The notes under the pieces were generated by a model. The model saw only the letters and a list, made by a program, of their open reading frames with translations, had not been told where the DNA came from and did no database searches. The translations under genes were made by a program, and so were the position numbers. A stretch of 48,938 nucleotides of DNA from Streptococcus moroccensis (GTDB taxonomy: Bacteria; Bacillota; Bacilli; Lactobacillales; Streptococcaceae), in NCBI RefSeq assembly GCF_030812835.1, contig NZ_JAUSTM010000017.1:1-48938 (forward strand), read 5' to 3'. This document shows, one piece after another, positions 10,038 through 20,522 of this stretch; the first letter of the stretch is position 1; every line of letters begins with the position of its first letter.

Positions 10038-10066
10038 ATTATAGCATGTTTTCCCAAATGATGCAA
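10038..10066 (-). promoter_or_regulatory. Promoter of the rimP-nusA-infB operon
   Basis: On the minus strand TTGCAT (10061-10066) is followed after exactly 17 bases by TATAAT (10038-10043), with a TG two bases before the -10 (extended -10). It lies only about 20 bases after the stop of the upstream surface glycosidase gene. Confidence 0.85.
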
Positions 10067-10086
10067 CTAAGATAGTTTTAAATAGC

Positions 10087-13000
10087 TTACCGTCTACGAC
10101 GTCTGCTAGACAGATGACTGCCTGCAAGACCAAAACCAGAGAGTAGACTCATCAACCCTAAACCAAATAGATTATCTTGTGACCCTGTATTTGGCAAGGT
10201 TTCTGACACCTTATCTGTTTCTGACTCTACTACTGTAGCTACTGTTTCGCTCTCACCCACTTCATTTGTTTCCTTTTCTTTATTATGACCAAGTGAAACA
10301 GGTGTTACGGTTGGTTTATCAGATGTTTCGTCCACTGAGATTTCTGACTCACCACGATTTGGAATGACAACCTGGCTATTGTCACCATGCTTAGTTGGTT
10401 TATAAACAACAGCATATAAGCTAAAGTGTTGAGCTTCAAAGACAACGACTGGTGTTAGACTACCATCTTGATTTCTCCGTACACTGCGAACATAATTTAA
10501 TGAAACTGAACCTCCTTCTTCTGGAAGATATAACACATCTTCGATTTCCTTATATGGATCAACCGGCATAACAACAAGTGCAGGTTTCGTAATATCCATA
10601 TCCTGACCATCTTTATCTAGCACCTCAATGTCATAGAGGTCAAAATCTCTGCCTGCTAGTTCAGACGGTGTATCAAGATCTCCAGTTTCGATATGCTTAG
10701 CTTTAATCCCAACTATACTATCCTTTTCACCCGCTGGTAATTCAACGACGATACCTGTTTCAGGGTCTACCAAGAGACGCGCTTTTGAAAGCACACCTTC
10801 CACTGGATCTGGATCTGGTGTCGGATCTGGACTTGGCGCTGGATCTGGGCTTGGTGTCGGATCTGGACTTGGCGCTGGATCCGGACTTGGCGCTGGATCT
10901 GGTACCGGAGTTGGATCTGGGGTTGGATCCGGGGTTGGTGTCGGATCTGGATCCGGAGTTGGATCTGGCACTGGTGCTGGATCTGGATCCGGAGTTGGAT
11001 CTGGCACTGGTGCTGGATCTGGTACCGGAGTTGGATCTGGTGTCGGATCTGGATCTGGTGCTGGGTCTGAAATCTCATCACCAATAACGTACAATTCTTG
11101 ACCTGAAACGAATCCTCCTACACTTCCCAACCAGTTAAGTTTCAAGAACTTAGCGCTTGTCCCCTCTGGTAAGAGAGCTACCTTATCACTCGCATCATTG
11201 GTCCAATGTATAACAGCAGTAGGCTCAGACCAATTCTCGCCATCTTGACTGGTTTGTAAAGTCAAGCTGGTAATGGTTCCATTTCCAGCATCTGGTCGAG
11301 GAACATAGATGAGATGATCAAGTACCCTTTCTTCTCCAAAGTCAAGAGTTAGAGCAGATGGCACTGCCTTGTCATTAAACCATTTACTATGGTATTGAGT
11401 GGCCTCATCCCCATCGATTAACAGGGTGATTTCTTGTCCTGGTTGCGATTCCACTTCAGGTGTTGCGGAAGTTATCTCAAGGCGACGGCTGACATCTTTA
11501 GCCAGAGTCGTTTCGGCAACCAGTTCAGAAGCTTCAGAGCGTCCGAGAGGATTTATCGCTGTAACTCTCAGTTTATAAAGCGTTTCAGGAGTCAAATTGT
11601 AAACGTCAACTGTATTGGTTTCAGTTCTAGCGACTTCTTCATAAGTTACCTGACCATCTGAACCAATCACTTCCCTCTCAATGCTATAGCGGAAGGCATT
11701 TGGATTAGCATCCCATGTCACCGTTAAGCTTCCTTGAGTTGGACGACTAACCTGTACATTGGACGGAACGTCAATCGTGCTCGTATAGTCAACTGCTTGA
11801 CGCACTTTGTCATTTCCAAGATTGCTAAAAGCTTGATTGTTTCCGACAAGGACACCTTCTTGGCTAGAGAAGTCGACAACCGTGTCTTTGTTTGCTCTAA
11901 GCGTCACTGTTGCAACCTTGCCAGAACCTGCCAACAATTCTTTTTCACCAAAGTTAATAAAGCTAAAGACAACACTGGTTTCATTTCCACGTGTCTTAAC
12001 GTTCGAGAAGTTCTCAGCTTCTTTCGTAAAGGCTTTCTCTGCAGTTACTCGACCTACAACAGTCAGAGCAGTCGCATCCACTTTAAAGACTGTTGTTAAA
12101 GCATTAACATCAGCTACTTCATCCGCCATCAAGGTTACTACAGTTTCTTCACCAGCCTTCAAGTCTAATTTGTCTGCTGTAAAGTATAAGCGACCTGTTG
12201 GAGGTGTTGTTTGAGGATTGGTCACACCGCCTTCTAGTTGAGTAGCGATGACATTGATATCTTGAGCATCAATGAGACCGTTCTTATTCGCATCCACATG
12301 TTTGATGTAATCAAAGTCGCTGTCAACCTCTCTCAAACCAGAGTAGTTCAAGAAGGATGTCTTATCGTCTTCAGTGATTTGACCATCGTTGTTAATATCT
12401 CCAGGAATTTGCATCTTAGTTCCTGGTTTCTTGAAGACAAGCATTTCTTCACCAGAAATAAAGCCACCGTGGCTGCCATCAACTCTCATGTAGACAAAGC
12501 GTGCTTTGGTGTTGAGGGCATGTTTTTTAGAAATGCCATCCCCACGCCAGTCCTCACTACCTGAATTGGTCCAATTGACCCCATCATCACTGGTCCAGAA
12601 AGTCGCCCAGTTGATGCGACCATTAACACCACCGTCACTACGCTGACGATATTCCAAGTGATCGAGGTCATAAATTCCTCCAAGGTCAATGTTTATGTAG
12701 GAATCACTAGCTACTTGTGAGTACCAGTCGCTGTGGAAGATATCTCCTTTTTTCTTGTTGAAGAGATTTTCAATGCCTTCTCCTGGCTGTTGCCTAATGT
12801 TTGTGGTCACACGTGCTGGATCAATATCAATAGCATTCAACCATGGATCTTCACTGGTCTTGGTATTGACAACGTCTGACCATTCTGACGCTCCTTTAGC
12901 ATTGACAGCTCTGACCTTAAAGCTATGGTCACTGCCAAAGTTAAGGTCTTCAAAGTCAAATGTTGTTCCCTTGATTCCTGTATAAAGGACACCATTGTGT

Positions 13001-16000
13001 TCAATATCATAGGTTTCAGCCCCATCAGCCTCATCCCATGTTACCTTGATGCTGGTCGCTGTTACCGTATCTTCGGGGGTTGCCACATTTAGGGTCATTT
13101 CAGGCATTTCAAGAGTATCAGGAACGACCTTTTCAGCTTCTTTATTTTCAAACCCTTGAAGGGAAACGACGATATCTGCCTGAGTCACATCTGTTTTTTC
13201 CAATTTAATCTTCAAGAGATCATTCATGGTTACAGACAAGTCTTGGATTTCCTGACTAGTTGGGTTGTACGTTTCCATCTTAGGATCTTGGTGATAGAAG
13301 TAAACGTTGCTACCCTTTTCATAGTCTTCCAAGGTTGTTACGCGAGTTAAAGCAAGCTCACGTTCCCCAATCTTAGCTGTAATGCCTTCGATATCCTTAG
13401 ACACATTGACGTGTAACTCTGTAGTCTTTTCTTTAACAAAGCCATCGAAGTCACCTTCAGTCTTACCAATGGTTAAGACAGCTGAACCAGAGACATTAGA
13501 GTCTCCCGCTTCACTCTTAATCAGGGTTGTCGCCCGTTCACCATTAGTATAGTTGACAGATGTTCCATCATCCTCGTAAAGGAGGAAATCACTGCTGTTA
13601 TGAGGGTAAAACTGAATCAAGCGATTGGTCCGGTCGATTTCACCTGGATTATTATTGGCATTCGCCATTGGAATGATGGCGCCATTTCGAACAAAGACTG
13701 GTATCTTCCAGAGAGGTGCCTCAAAACCGTTCAGAACCTGTCCACCATCATATTTTTCACCCGTATAGAAGTCAATCCATTCGACTCCTTTTGGCAGATA
13801 GATGTTGTTTCGGATATCATTACCATTTTCGTCCATGTTAGTGTTCTTATAGACAGGAGCTACAAGCAAATTATCCCCATACATGTACTGGTATTGCACT
13901 GCCTTGGTGTAGTTAATCATATCGTCTGGGAAATCAATCAACATGGCCCGAACAATCGGTGTTCCTGTGTCAGTTGCCTGATGACCCGTCGAATAAGCAT
14001 AAGGCACCAAGGTTGATTTGGTTTTCAGAGAAATCCGGTTTAAATCCGTAATACGGTCATCAAATGAGAACGGCGTTTTAGGCTTAGCGCCCCAGCCATC
14101 CATGTTCATCATGATTGACGTAAAGGTCTTCCATTGGTAATCACGCGCATTGATAATCGGATCGGCACCACCAAAGATACCATCCATATCAGAACCCATG
14201 TTAGGGTTTCCTGAAAGTCCTAGACCGATATAAGTTGGAATGTGGAAACGAATGTATTCCCATTGTCCACCAACTTGGTCACCACTCCAGATAGCGGCTG
14301 CTCGTTGGGTACCACCCCAGCCATCTAGAGAAACGATGAATGGACGCGCATTTTCGCCGCTCTTTTCAGTCAGAAGGGCCGCACCTTTTGTGACACCGTT
14401 TAAACCAAAGGAATAGCCAGGACCAACCCAGGCAACGTCCGTTTTAATGGCACGAATACCTGCTTCTGCAACTTCTTTGTCGATGTCACGGTGAAGAACC
14501 ACAGCTTTGCTAGGATCTGTATCATAAAGGTCCGACTGTGTCCAAAGACCAACTTTAATGCCGTGTTCTTTCGCATATTCAACAAAGCGTTTCAAGTTTT
14601 CAATATTGCCATCTAAACTGTCTTCTTGACCATAACCTGCTCCATAGCCATCGTTTGGCAGGAACCATGATAACGGCATGTCGTTATCCTTATAGCGATC
14701 AATCACAGCACGCGCAGAGAAGATGTAGCTATCTCCCTCACCATTCAAGGTTTCTCGAACCGCTTTAGCCAAATCTTCTTCTGAAATTTGGTTTGGCTGA
14801 TACTCACGGTAATATTTGCCATTTAGAAGAATGGCGCCACTTGTCCCTTCAGGAACCTCAACCCAATAGTCACGGTTATAAGCATTTAAATGACCAAGGT
14901 AGAGAGCATACTCTGGTAAAACAACAGGTTCGCCTGTCAACTCATAGTAGGCCTTCAGAATCTCTGTTGGTTTCTTATCAGGACTGACAAAGAAGAAGGC
15001 GTCAAAGCGAGCTTCATTATGTGTTGTTTTAAGGCTTGTCTTGTCTTCAGAGCCAAAATCATACTCCCCACGTTGGAAGGTATGTCTCAACACACCGTAA
15101 CCATTCGTTGACCAGTAGAATGGATTCGGAGAAGCAACACCTCCGTCGACCCAGTTATTCTCATTGACAATGTTGATCTTATTGCCCTTATGGGTAAAGC
15201 GGCCGTTTTGCATCCCGCCACCGAAGAAATACTCATCAGTGTCTTGGGACAAGGTTTGAATGGTCTTGCCAGCCTCTAACTGAACTGGAAGCACCTCTTT
15301 AGTAATGACACGGTCATCAGCCTTGTTAAGGATAGACATCCGAGCCGACGTCTTATCAAAGACTAACTTCAATGTCCCTGTCTCAATCGTATAAGATTGG
15401 TCATCGGTTACCAAGGTTCCAATAGGCCCGTAAGTCGTCTTATAGGCCTCCTGATCCTTAAGCACAATCTCAGCTGGGCGATCTTCACGACTTGGAACAG
15501 GATGTTCTCTGAAATCAGCCTCATTTTCAATATTATAGCGGAAGACATTATCCGTATAGAGGTCTAATTGTGCGGTTTGACCCGTCTCAAAGGTAATGGT
15601 AGCCCGGCCATCTACAAACCTAAAGTCTGTGATGGCACCGATAGCATTAGCCGGACGCTCAAAGGTGTCTTGAACGTCATCACCCACAGTCTCACCTTCC
15701 CCTACTTCTGGATCACTTGGAGTATTCGGAACTGGATCAACAGATTGATCTTCATCAATTTTATTATCAGGGGCTACAGGTTGACTATTCTCTCCATTTT
15801 CAGGGTCAGAATCCTCTGGTGCTGGTGTTTCTTTGTCAATCGTTTCCTCACCTGGAACGTACTCGTAAAGCTTCACTTCGCGAAGGGTCAACATCTGTGG
15901 ATTGTTTGTTCCATCAGGATTCTGCGTTTCTAGCAAGGTTAAGGATACCTTATTGGCCACTATATTTTTTAAGTCATAAGATACAACTGGCGTTTCAAAT

Positions 16001-17367
16001 GGAACAGCAATATCCTCACTGCTATGCACGAGCTCATCACCCTGATAAGCATCTACACGGTATTTGGTTAAGGTCCCATTGCCATTAATGCGTTTGTAAA
16101 TTTCGACCTTATTCAGTTGTGTTTCAGCTTCACCATCTTTCAGGAATACATCGATGGTTTGAGGAAGAGTGACATTTTCCGGTAATTTCCCATCGATATG
16201 ATTCCCAGGATAATCCCATTTCAATTCTGCTAATGAATGGTCTGACGTGGTATCGCCATCTAAAAGCTTATCCAATCCAAAGCCACTTTGGTATACAGAG
16301 TCATCTCCTGAAATCCCTAGACGATCAGAGCTTATCTCGGTAACGACACCCTGATTTATTTGATCCAGGTTTTCATTTCCTGTATTTGGGGCAGTAGAAG
16401 GATCTGGTTCATTCACGTCATCGTCTCCTCCAGGTCCTCCTGGAACTGTTGTATCATCAGCAATGTTGTCATTGCTTGGCAAATACTCGTAAAGTTTCAC
16501 TTCACGTAACGTCAGCATTTGTGGGTTTTTGACACCATTAAGGTTCTGCGTTTCCAGCAAGGTTAAGGAAATCTTATTAGCGACCACATTTCCCAAGTCG
16601 TAAGACACAACTGGCATTTCAAAAGGTACTGTTTGCTCTTCACTCTGATGTACCAAGGTATCGTCTTGGTAAGCTTCCACACGGTATTTGGTCAGAGTAC
16701 CATTGCCATTAATCCGTTTGTAGATTTCGACCTTGTTCAATTGCGTGTCAGCATCCGCATCTGCTATGGAAAGCTCTATCGTTTGAGGTAAGCTAACATT
16801 TTCAGGAAGTTTTCCATCAACATGATTACCAGGATAATCCCACTTTAATTCTGCTAATGAATGGTCTGAGGTGGTGTCTCCGTCTATGAGTTTATCCAAA
16901 CCATAACCATTTTGGTAAACCGACTCATCTCCTGAAATCCTAAGCCGATCTGAACTAATCTCACTAACCACACCCTGATCTGTTTTTTCAGATGACGTTG
17001 GCTGTGGTGGCTCTTCAGTCATTACAGGCGGAACTGGAGACTCTTCCTTCTCTCCTTCTACAGGGGGAGCCACCTCATTATCCCCAACATCTTGGGAAGT
17101 CTTTTCTAAGTCCTTCTCTTCCGGTAGGGGTGCATCATTGGTTGACCCTACTGCATCGGGTGCTGGAGAAACTTCCTTCTCTCCTTCTATGTCCTGCTCT
17201 GAATTAAGCACCTCTTTAGAAACTGATTCAGGATTTGGATTAACTCCTAGATCCTCTGCAGACACTTGCCCACCTGACGCAAAAAGGGCCATGGCAATAA
17301 CCGTTGAACAAACACCAACCGACAATTTCCGAATAGAGTGGCGTGGCTGTTTTTCAAAATGACGCAT
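10087..17367 (-). CDS. LPXTG-anchored GH31 glycosidase, probable alpha-N-acetylgalactosaminidase
   Basis: A 2426-residue exported enzyme. The start is ATG 17365-17367, which has GGAG nine bases upstream and leads into a YSIRK-type signal (HSIRKLSVG). Approximate residues: two near-identical discoidin-like repeats (133-300, 341-501); GH31 mutarotase-like and catalytic domains (569-1300); Fn3 (1430-1515); discoidin/CBM32 (1515-1650); dockerin-like double EF-hand (1653-1712, GDINNDGQ and DANKNGLID); cohesin-like (1724-1866); Fn3 (1869-1956); CBM32 (1960-2097); Asp-Pro linker (2100-2190); LPNTG at 2391 with membrane segment and RRRRR tail. Likely catalytic residues are D977 (IKTDVAWVG) and D1030 (WSGDQVGG). 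These motifs resemble the GH31 branch containing Enterococcus alpha-GalNAcase more than alpha-glucosidases, so host O-glycans are the inferred substrate. A cre site suggests catabolite repression. Family is certain; substrate is likely. Confidence 0.93.
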   Translation of the reverse strand: MRHFEKQPRHSIRKLSVGVCSTVIAMALFASGGQVSAEDLGVNPNPESVSKEVLNSEQDIEGEKEVSPAPDAVGSTNDAPLPEEKDLEKTSQDVGDNEVAPPVEGEKEESPVPPVMTEEPPQPTSSEKTDQGVVSEISSDRLRISGDESVYQNGYGLDKLIDGDTTSDHSLAELKWDYPGNHVDGKLPENVSLPQTIELSIADADADTQLNKVEIYKRINGNGTLTKYRVEAYQDDTLVHQSEEQTVPFEMPVVSYDLGNVVANKISLTLLETQNLNGVKNPQMLTLREVKLYEYLPSNDNIADDTTVPGGPGGDDDVNEPDPSTAPNTGNENLDQINQGVVTEISSDRLGISGDDSVYQSGFGLDKLLDGDTTSDHSLAELKWDYPGNHIDGKLPENVTLPQTIDVFLKDGEAETQLNKVEIYKRINGNGTLTKYRVDAYQGDELVHSSEDIAVPFETPVVSYDLKNIVANKVSLTLLETQNPDGTNNPQMLTLREVKLYEYVPGEETIDKETPAPEDSDPENGENSQPVAPDNKIDEDQSVDPVPNTPSDPEVGEGETVGDDVQDTFERPANAIGAITDFRFVDGRATITFETGQTAQLDLYTDNVFRYNIENEADFREHPVPSREDRPAEIVLKDQEAYKTTYGPIGTLVTDDQSYTIETGTLKLVFDKTSARMSILNKADDRVITKEVLPVQLEAGKTIQTLSQDTDEYFFGGGMQNGRFTHKGNKINIVNENNWVDGGVASPNPFYWSTNGYGVLRHTFQRGEYDFGSEDKTSLKTTHNEARFDAFFFVSPDKKPTEILKAYYELTGEPVVLPEYALYLGHLNAYNRDYWVEVPEGTSGAILLNGKYYREYQPNQISEEDLAKAVRETLNGEGDSYIFSARAVIDRYKDNDMPLSWFLPNDGYGAGYGQEDSLDGNIENLKRFVEYAKEHGIKVGLWTQSDLYDTDPSKAVVLHRDIDKEVAEAGIRAIKTDVAWVGPGYSFGLNGVTKGAALLTEKSGENARPFIVSLDGWGGTQRAAAIWSGDQVGGQWEYIRFHIPTYIGLGLSGNPNMGSDMDGIFGGADPIINARDYQWKTFTSIMMNMDGWGAKPKTPFSFDDRITDLNRISLKTKSTLVPYAYSTGHQATDTGTPIVRAMLIDFPDDMINYTKAVQYQYMYGDNLLVAPVYKNTNMDENGNDIRNNIYLPKGVEWIDFYTGEKYDGGQVLNGFEAPLWKIPVFVRNGAIIPMANANNNPGEIDRTNRLIQFYPHNSSDFLLYEDDGTSVNYTNGERATTLIKSEAGDSNVSGSAVLTIGKTEGDFDGFVKEKTTELHVNVSKDIEGITAKIGERELALTRVTTLEDYEKGSNVYFYHQDPKMETYNPTSQEIQDLSVTMNDLLKIKLEKTDVTQADIVVSLQGFENKEAEKVVPDTLEMPEMTLNVATPEDTVTATSIKVTWDEADGAETYDIEHNGVLYTGIKGTTFDFEDLNFGSDHSFKVRAVNAKGASEWSDVVNTKTSEDPWLNAIDIDPARVTTNIRQQPGEGIENLFNKKKGDIFHSDWYSQVASDSYINIDLGGIYDLDHLEYRQRSDGGVNGRINWATFWTSDDGVNWTNSGSEDWRGDGISKKHALNTKARFVYMRVDGSHGGFISGEEMLVFKKPGTKMQIPGDINNDGQITEDDKTSFLNYSGLREVDSDFDYIKHVDANKNGLIDAQDINVIATQLEGGVTNPQTTPPTGRLYFTADKLDLKAGEETVVTLMADEVADVNALTTVFKVDATALTVVGRVTAEKAFTKEAENFSNVKTRGNETSVVFSFINFGEKELLAGSGKVATVTLRANKDTVVDFSSQEGVLVGNNQAFSNLGNDKVRQAVDYTSTIDVPSNVQVSRPTQGSLTVTWDANPNAFRYSIEREVIGSDGQVTYEEVARTETNTVDVYNLTPETLYKLRVTAINPLGRSEASELVAETTLAKDVSRRLEITSATPEVESQPGQEITLLIDGDEATQYHSKWFNDKAVPSALTLDFGEERVLDHLIYVPRPDAGNGTITSLTLQTSQDGENWSEPTAVIHWTNDASDKVALLPEGTSAKFLKLNWLGSVGGFVSGQELYVIGDEISDPAPDPDPTPDPTPVPDPAPVPDPTPDPDPAPVPDPTPDPDPTPTPDPTPDPTPVPDPAPSPDPAPSPDPTPSPDPAPSPDPTPDPDPVEGVLSKARLLVDPETGIVVELPAGEKDSIVGIKAKHIETGDLDTPSELAGRDFDLYDIEVLDKDGQDMDITKPALVVMPVDPYKEIEDVLYLPEEGGSVSLNYVRSVRRNQDGSLTPVVVFEAQHFSLYAVVYKPTKHGDNSQVVIPNRGESEISVDETSDKPTVTPVSLGHNKEKETNEVGESETVATVVESETDKVSETLPNTGSQDNLFGLGLMSLLSGFGLAGSHLSSRRRRR
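10798..11070 (-). repeat. Asp-Pro repeat tract coding for the wall-spanning linker
   Basis: Hexanucleotide-based repeats (GGATCTGG/GGATCCGG variants on the plus strand) encode [12 protein letters not shown] and SPDP units over about 90 residues just before the C-terminal domain. Such linkers in Gram-positive surface proteins hold the enzyme away from the wall. The repeat also creates long antisense ORFs with no independent support. Confidence 0.9.
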
Positions 17368-17406
17368 GTCGTTTTTCTCCTTTTTTAGATATTTTGTACT
17401 ACTCAT

Positions 17407-17447
17407 AAACGCTAAACTGTATCCTCCTTTCGTTTTTGTTAGCGTTT
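17407..17447 (-). other. Leader hairpin holding a Shine-Dalgarno-like sequence in its loop
   Basis: Nine-base arms AAACGCTAA (plus strand 17407-17415) and TTAGCGTTT (17439-17447) are perfectly complementary. The 23-base loop, read on the minus strand, holds AAAGGAGG, which has no start codon at normal distance (the next ATG is 16 bases on). One arm overlaps the cre site. Confidence 0.5.
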
Positions 17448-17450
17448 TCA
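17437..17450 (-). promoter_or_regulatory. cre (CcpA) site at the glycosidase promoter
   Basis: Minus strand TGAAAACGCTAACA matches the consensus TGWNANCGNTNWCA at every position. It begins about 10 bases after the -10 box, so it covers the transcription start region, the usual place for CcpA repression. Confidence 0.8.
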
Positions 17451-17459
17451 TTTTTAGTT

Positions 17460-17488
17460 ATTCTAAAAATACCACGGCAACTGGTCAA
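17460..17488 (-). promoter_or_regulatory. Promoter of the GH31 surface glycosidase
   Basis: Minus strand TTGACC (17483-17488), a 17-base spacer and TAGAAT (17460-17465). An ATG at 17449-17451 lies too close to the predicted start of transcription to be the real start, which supports the ATG at 17367 and a leader of about 85 bases. Confidence 0.75.
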
Positions 17489-17794
17489 AGTCAATATGAA
17501 AAGATAAGCAAAAATTTAACAATTTTAACACAGGATCTTTATTTAATATTTATAATATAACATTTAACAAAATTGAAGGATTTTTAGCTTTTTTAAATAT
17601 AATATCTAAGGAAGAAATAAAAAATTTTTTAATTTTGAGATCCATGCTTGAAAGAGAATTAGTAATCAAAAAAACCTATCAAAGTGATCTCTATAGTTCC
17701 TTTGGAGATTCCTGAGCCATTTCCGTGATTGTTAAACTAAATACTATAAAGAATTCAGACAGGCACAAAAAGAAAAAACATCACAAAACTATAC
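17489..17794. other. Intergenic region without a recognisable gene
   Basis: Very AT-rich at 17500-17640. A short frame from the ATG at 17653 would give only about 18 codons and has no ribosome-binding site. Nothing here can be assigned. Being next to an IS end, it may be debris of an old insertion. Confidence 0.4.
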
Positions 17795-17813
17795 TGACCC
17801 CAAAAAGTTAGAC
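17795..17813. mobile_element. Remnant of an IS end (IS3-type terminal inverted repeat)
   Basis: TGACCCCAAAAAGTTAGAC has the form of the terminal inverted repeat found on many IS3-family elements of streptococci. No matching second end and no transposase frame are seen nearby, so only a relic remains. The assignment rests on memory of the repeat. Confidence 0.55.
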
Positions 17814-17861
17814 AGGAGAGTCCTATTAAGCTTGCCTTTTAGAAACTATAAGAAAGCAAAA

Positions 17862-17886
17862 GAAGAGAACCAAGATGATTCTCTTC
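17862..17886 (-). terminator. Possible terminator downstream of trmB
   Basis: Eight-base arms GAAGAGAA (17862-17869) and TTCTCTTC (17879-17886) with a 9-base loop. On the minus strand the stem is followed by TTTTGCTTTCTT. A second inverted repeat (ATATGAGG 17977-17984 with CCTCATAT 17997-18004) is nearer to trmB but lacks a U-run. Confidence 0.5.
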
Positions 17887-18013
17887 AGATGTTAGCTTTT
17901 CACCAACCCATTACAGTTGACAAAGGATCAAAAAGGATAGACCAATTTCCAACAGTTTCTCTTATTCCGAAATAGCATATGAGGTTTATAGGAACTCCTC
18001 ATATCAAAAAGAA

Positions 18014-18652
18014 TTATGCAAATCGCGCTTCGACGCGGTAGATCGGTTGCCCTTTTTGCGAAAATTTCTCCTCATACTCGGTCATAATGTTCCCTTCATA
18101 ATCCGAATCATGGAGGTCCAACCAGACCTGCTCTAGGACCATCCCATACTGAGAAAAACTGGCCAGGCTATATTCAAAGAGTCCTCGGTTATCTGTCTTA
18201 AAATGAAGCTCCCCCTTTTCAGGAAGGATTTGCTGATAGGTTTCTAAAAAACTCTTATAGGTCAGGCGACGTTTAGCATGCTTTTTCTTGGGCCAAGGAT
18301 CTGAGAAATTGAGGTAGAGCCTATCAATCTCCTGATCTGCAAAATAGGTCGTCAAGCTAGACCCGTCCACGCGCAAAAGTTTGACATTTGGTAAATCTTG
18401 CTCTAAAACACGGTCAAGCGCATAACTGAGGACTGATAGTTGGATATCAATACCGATGTAATTGATCTCTGGATGGGCTGCTGCCATTCCTGTAATGAAG
18501 CGTCCTTTTCCTGAACCAACTTCGATATGGATTGGATTGTCATTGCCAAAAACCTCTCGCCACTTGCCCTTATAGCTTTCCGGATCTAAAATGACATACT
18601 GTGGGTTTTCAGCCAGCATGGCTTCTGCACCCTTACGTTTTCTAACTCTCAT
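18014..18652 (-). CDS. trmB: tRNA (guanine-N7-)-methyltransferase
   Basis: A 212-residue SAM-dependent enzyme that makes m7G46 in tRNA. The motifs are present: [13 protein letters not shown] (SAM site), [26 protein letters not shown] (the DPWPK(K)RH-type signature) and, near the end, [16 protein letters not shown]. It overlaps ccrZ by 11 bases, so the two are probably translationally coupled; this pair is standard in streptococci. Confidence 0.96.
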   Translation of the reverse strand: MRVRKRKGAEAMLAENPQYVILDPESYKGKWREVFGNDNPIHIEVGSGKGRFITGMAAAHPEINYIGIDIQLSVLSYALDRVLEQDLPNVKLLRVDGSSLTTYFADQEIDRLYLNFSDPWPKKKHAKRRLTYKSFLETYQQILPEKGELHFKTDNRGLFEYSLASFSQYGMVLEQVWLDLHDSDYEGNIMTEYEEKFSQKGQPIYRVEARFA

Positions 18653-19439
18653 AGTGACCCCTTAACTCACGGAAATGACGTAAAGCGTAGACTTCCTTAT
18701 TGACCAATTCGATATTATGGGTTTCAAAACACTTATTAATCTGATTGAGGTAAGAGAGTTGCCCATACCATTCTACTTTGCTAAGGACAAGGGCATTGTA
18801 TTTGTAGCCGTAAAAGGTCAACCATTCTTTCCATTGGGAACGCGGAATGTAGTGACTAAGGATATGAGCCACATCGAACATCCGATCCGTTAAATGCACG
18901 GTGTCCCAATCCGTCAAGTAAATCATGCCAGATTGTGTTGCAAACCAATTTTTATGGTGGGTATCGCCATGGACAATAGTCGCATGGTCTTCATTAAACT
19001 TAGGTTGCGTCTGGAGCAATTCCTGAGCGATGGATTGTAAGTAGGTATTTTCACGCACCTGATTGACTGAGTCAGCCTGCCATCTGCGGATCAAATCAGC
19101 TGGGCGCTCAATCGTGTAGCCCAGTTGCAATAATTGATTAACTAAGAGCTTAGACCTGTGAAGACGGGTTAAAATACTAATCACTTGTTTGCTTCCCATG
19201 TCTTCTTTTTCAAGGACATTTCCCGTCAGCCATTCTTGGGCACTCATCATTGAGCCTGTTGCTGTCCGTTTGGACCAGAGCAGTTTAGGGGCGATTTGTT
19301 CTTTTGCAAGAGCCGCTAATAAGGGGGTTGTGTTCATCTTGATAAAGACCTCTGTCCCATCAGGATAAGTTCCTTTAAAGGCTTGACCGCTAAAACCGGG
19401 TATCGGCGACAGGGTCAAACCATCATCTGTATGTTGCAT
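18642..19439 (-). CDS. ccrZ: Cell-cycle regulator CcrZ (aminoglycoside-phosphotransferase fold)
   Basis: A 265-residue protein of the YtmP/choline-kinase-like family. The phosphotransferase motif is visible as [11 protein letters not shown] followed by LTDWDTVHL, where His, Asp and Asn of the first motif and Asp of the second should bind metal and nucleotide. In Streptococcus pneumoniae the homologue upstream of trmB is CcrZ, which links division with DNA replication through DnaA. The assignment rests on family and gene order. Confidence 0.85.
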   Translation of the reverse strand: MQHTDDGLTLSPIPGFSGQAFKGTYPDGTEVFIKMNTTPLLAALAKEQIAPKLLWSKRTATGSMMSAQEWLTGNVLEKEDMGSKQVISILTRLHRSKLLVNQLLQLGYTIERPADLIRRWQADSVNQVRENTYLQSIAQELLQTQPKFNEDHATIVHGDTHHKNWFATQSGMIYLTDWDTVHLTDRMFDVAHILSHYIPRSQWKEWLTFYGYKYNALVLSKVEWYGQLSYLNQINKCFETHNIELVNKEVYALRHFRELRGHYES

Positions 19440-19487
19440 ATCTCTCTCCTTCGAAAATTCTTTACTATTTTACTTGTTTTACATCAC

Positions 19488-20522
19488 TTAGTCAATCAAT
19501 TTCTCTATTTTATAAGGCAGGTAAAAGAGGTTTAAAATAACCTGAACACCAACCAATATCAAGAGATGACCCTTGTCTTGGAAGAAAATGGCTGCCAAAA
19601 CAACTTGAATAGCTAGGAGCATAAAGAACACTCTATTTAAAAAGGTTCTAAGGCTCTGCTTTTTCTCTGTTAACGGAAGAGGATAAAGGCGCGTCATGTA
19701 CTGGTAATCATAATGCCGGTAGAGGGCAATCAATTGAAACAGAAGAAGGTAATTAAGCAACAAGACGATGACCGTCGCTACCACATCCTGATTGATAAAC
19801 ATCAGGGACAACAGACTTAATAGAACCAACCTTAAACTGAGGCTCAAATAATCTCCTGAGCGCAGAAAAGCTCTGGCATATAGGTATTGCCAAGTTCCGC
19901 GAGGAAAAAGCGTCAACAAACCATCTAGATAAGCTCGCCGTTTCATTCCCTGAGAAACCCCTTTTACTTGGGTAAAGAGGGAAAAGAACTTCAAAACCGT
20001 TTGCTTTTGCTGACGATCGTGGTCAACAGCTATCCCCCAATCGAGCCCAGATTGGCTCATAAGGGTTTTAGCCCTAAGCTCAAAAACGACCCACTTGATG
20101 ATTAGTGATCCAAGTCCTAGAACGAGATAGAGTACCGGTGACCAGTCCAAGACTCTCGCCAAAGGGTATAAAAAAGCAAGGACAAGCACCTGCAAAACAC
20201 TCCAAACCATCAACCCTCGTGTTTTAGCCTGTTTGATTTCAGCCACGATATCCTTTTCCTTAGCTAGGAGAAAGTGTTGGTCCGGTTGCTCTAAGTAGGC
20301 GTTAAAATTTCCCATAGGACTAGTTACTAGCAGCAATACAACCAAAGCAACACCTATCACCGAACTCTCTGGTGGGTTTTGAATCAGCTGGCTGTACTGA
20401 ATCATGAGAAAACCCACACCTAACATTAAAAAGAGGATAAAGTGGTCATTAAAGACATATTTTAAGTATCTGGCGCAAAGCTTTTGGAACTGCTGGCGCC
20501 GTTTTAAAAACAAGGCGTTCAT
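19488..20522 (-). CDS. ecsB: ABC transporter permease, EcsB family
   Basis: A 344-residue membrane protein with about six to eight hydrophobic segments in pairs (for example FILFLMLGVGFLMIQY and SVIGVALVVLLLVTSPMG). It directly follows its ATPase partner, with start and stop overlapping by one base. EcsAB in Gram-positives affects secretion and regulated proteolysis, and the substrate is not settled. Assignment rests on the pairing with EcsA and the hydrophobic profile. Confidence 0.85.
   Translation of the reverse strand: MNALFLKRRQQFQKLCARYLKYVFNDHFILFLMLGVGFLMIQYSQLIQNPPESSVIGVALVVLLLVTSPMGNFNAYLEQPDQHFLLAKEKDIVAEIKQAKTRGLMVWSVLQVLVLAFLYPLARVLDWSPVLYLVLGLGSLIIKWVVFELRAKTLMSQSGLDWGIAVDHDRQQKQTVLKFFSLFTQVKGVSQGMKRRAYLDGLLTLFPRGTWQYLYARAFLRSGDYLSLSLRLVLLSLLSLMFINQDVVATVIVLLLNYLLLFQLIALYRHYDYQYMTRLYPLPLTEKKQSLRTFLNRVFFMLLAIQVVLAAIFFQDKGHLLILVGVQVILNLFYLPYKIEKLID

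Noticed and set aside
10800..11070. CRISPR-like array
   Set aside because: The repeats are contiguous hexamers within a coding frame, with no spacers and no cas genes.
10767..11087. Open frames of about 100 codons on both strands across the Asp-Pro tract
   Set aside because: They arise from the repeat in other frames, lack ribosome-binding sites and consist of [10 protein letters not shown] or QIQLRYQIQ repeats.
17449..17451. ATG giving a 28-residue longer glycosidase
   Set aside because: It lies within about 4 bases of the predicted transcription start and inside the cre site; the YSIRK signal begins properly at 17367.
17366..17560. Plus-strand frame of 64 codons over the glycosidase promoter
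   Set aside because: It covers the promoter and signal-peptide start of the opposite gene and has no family features.
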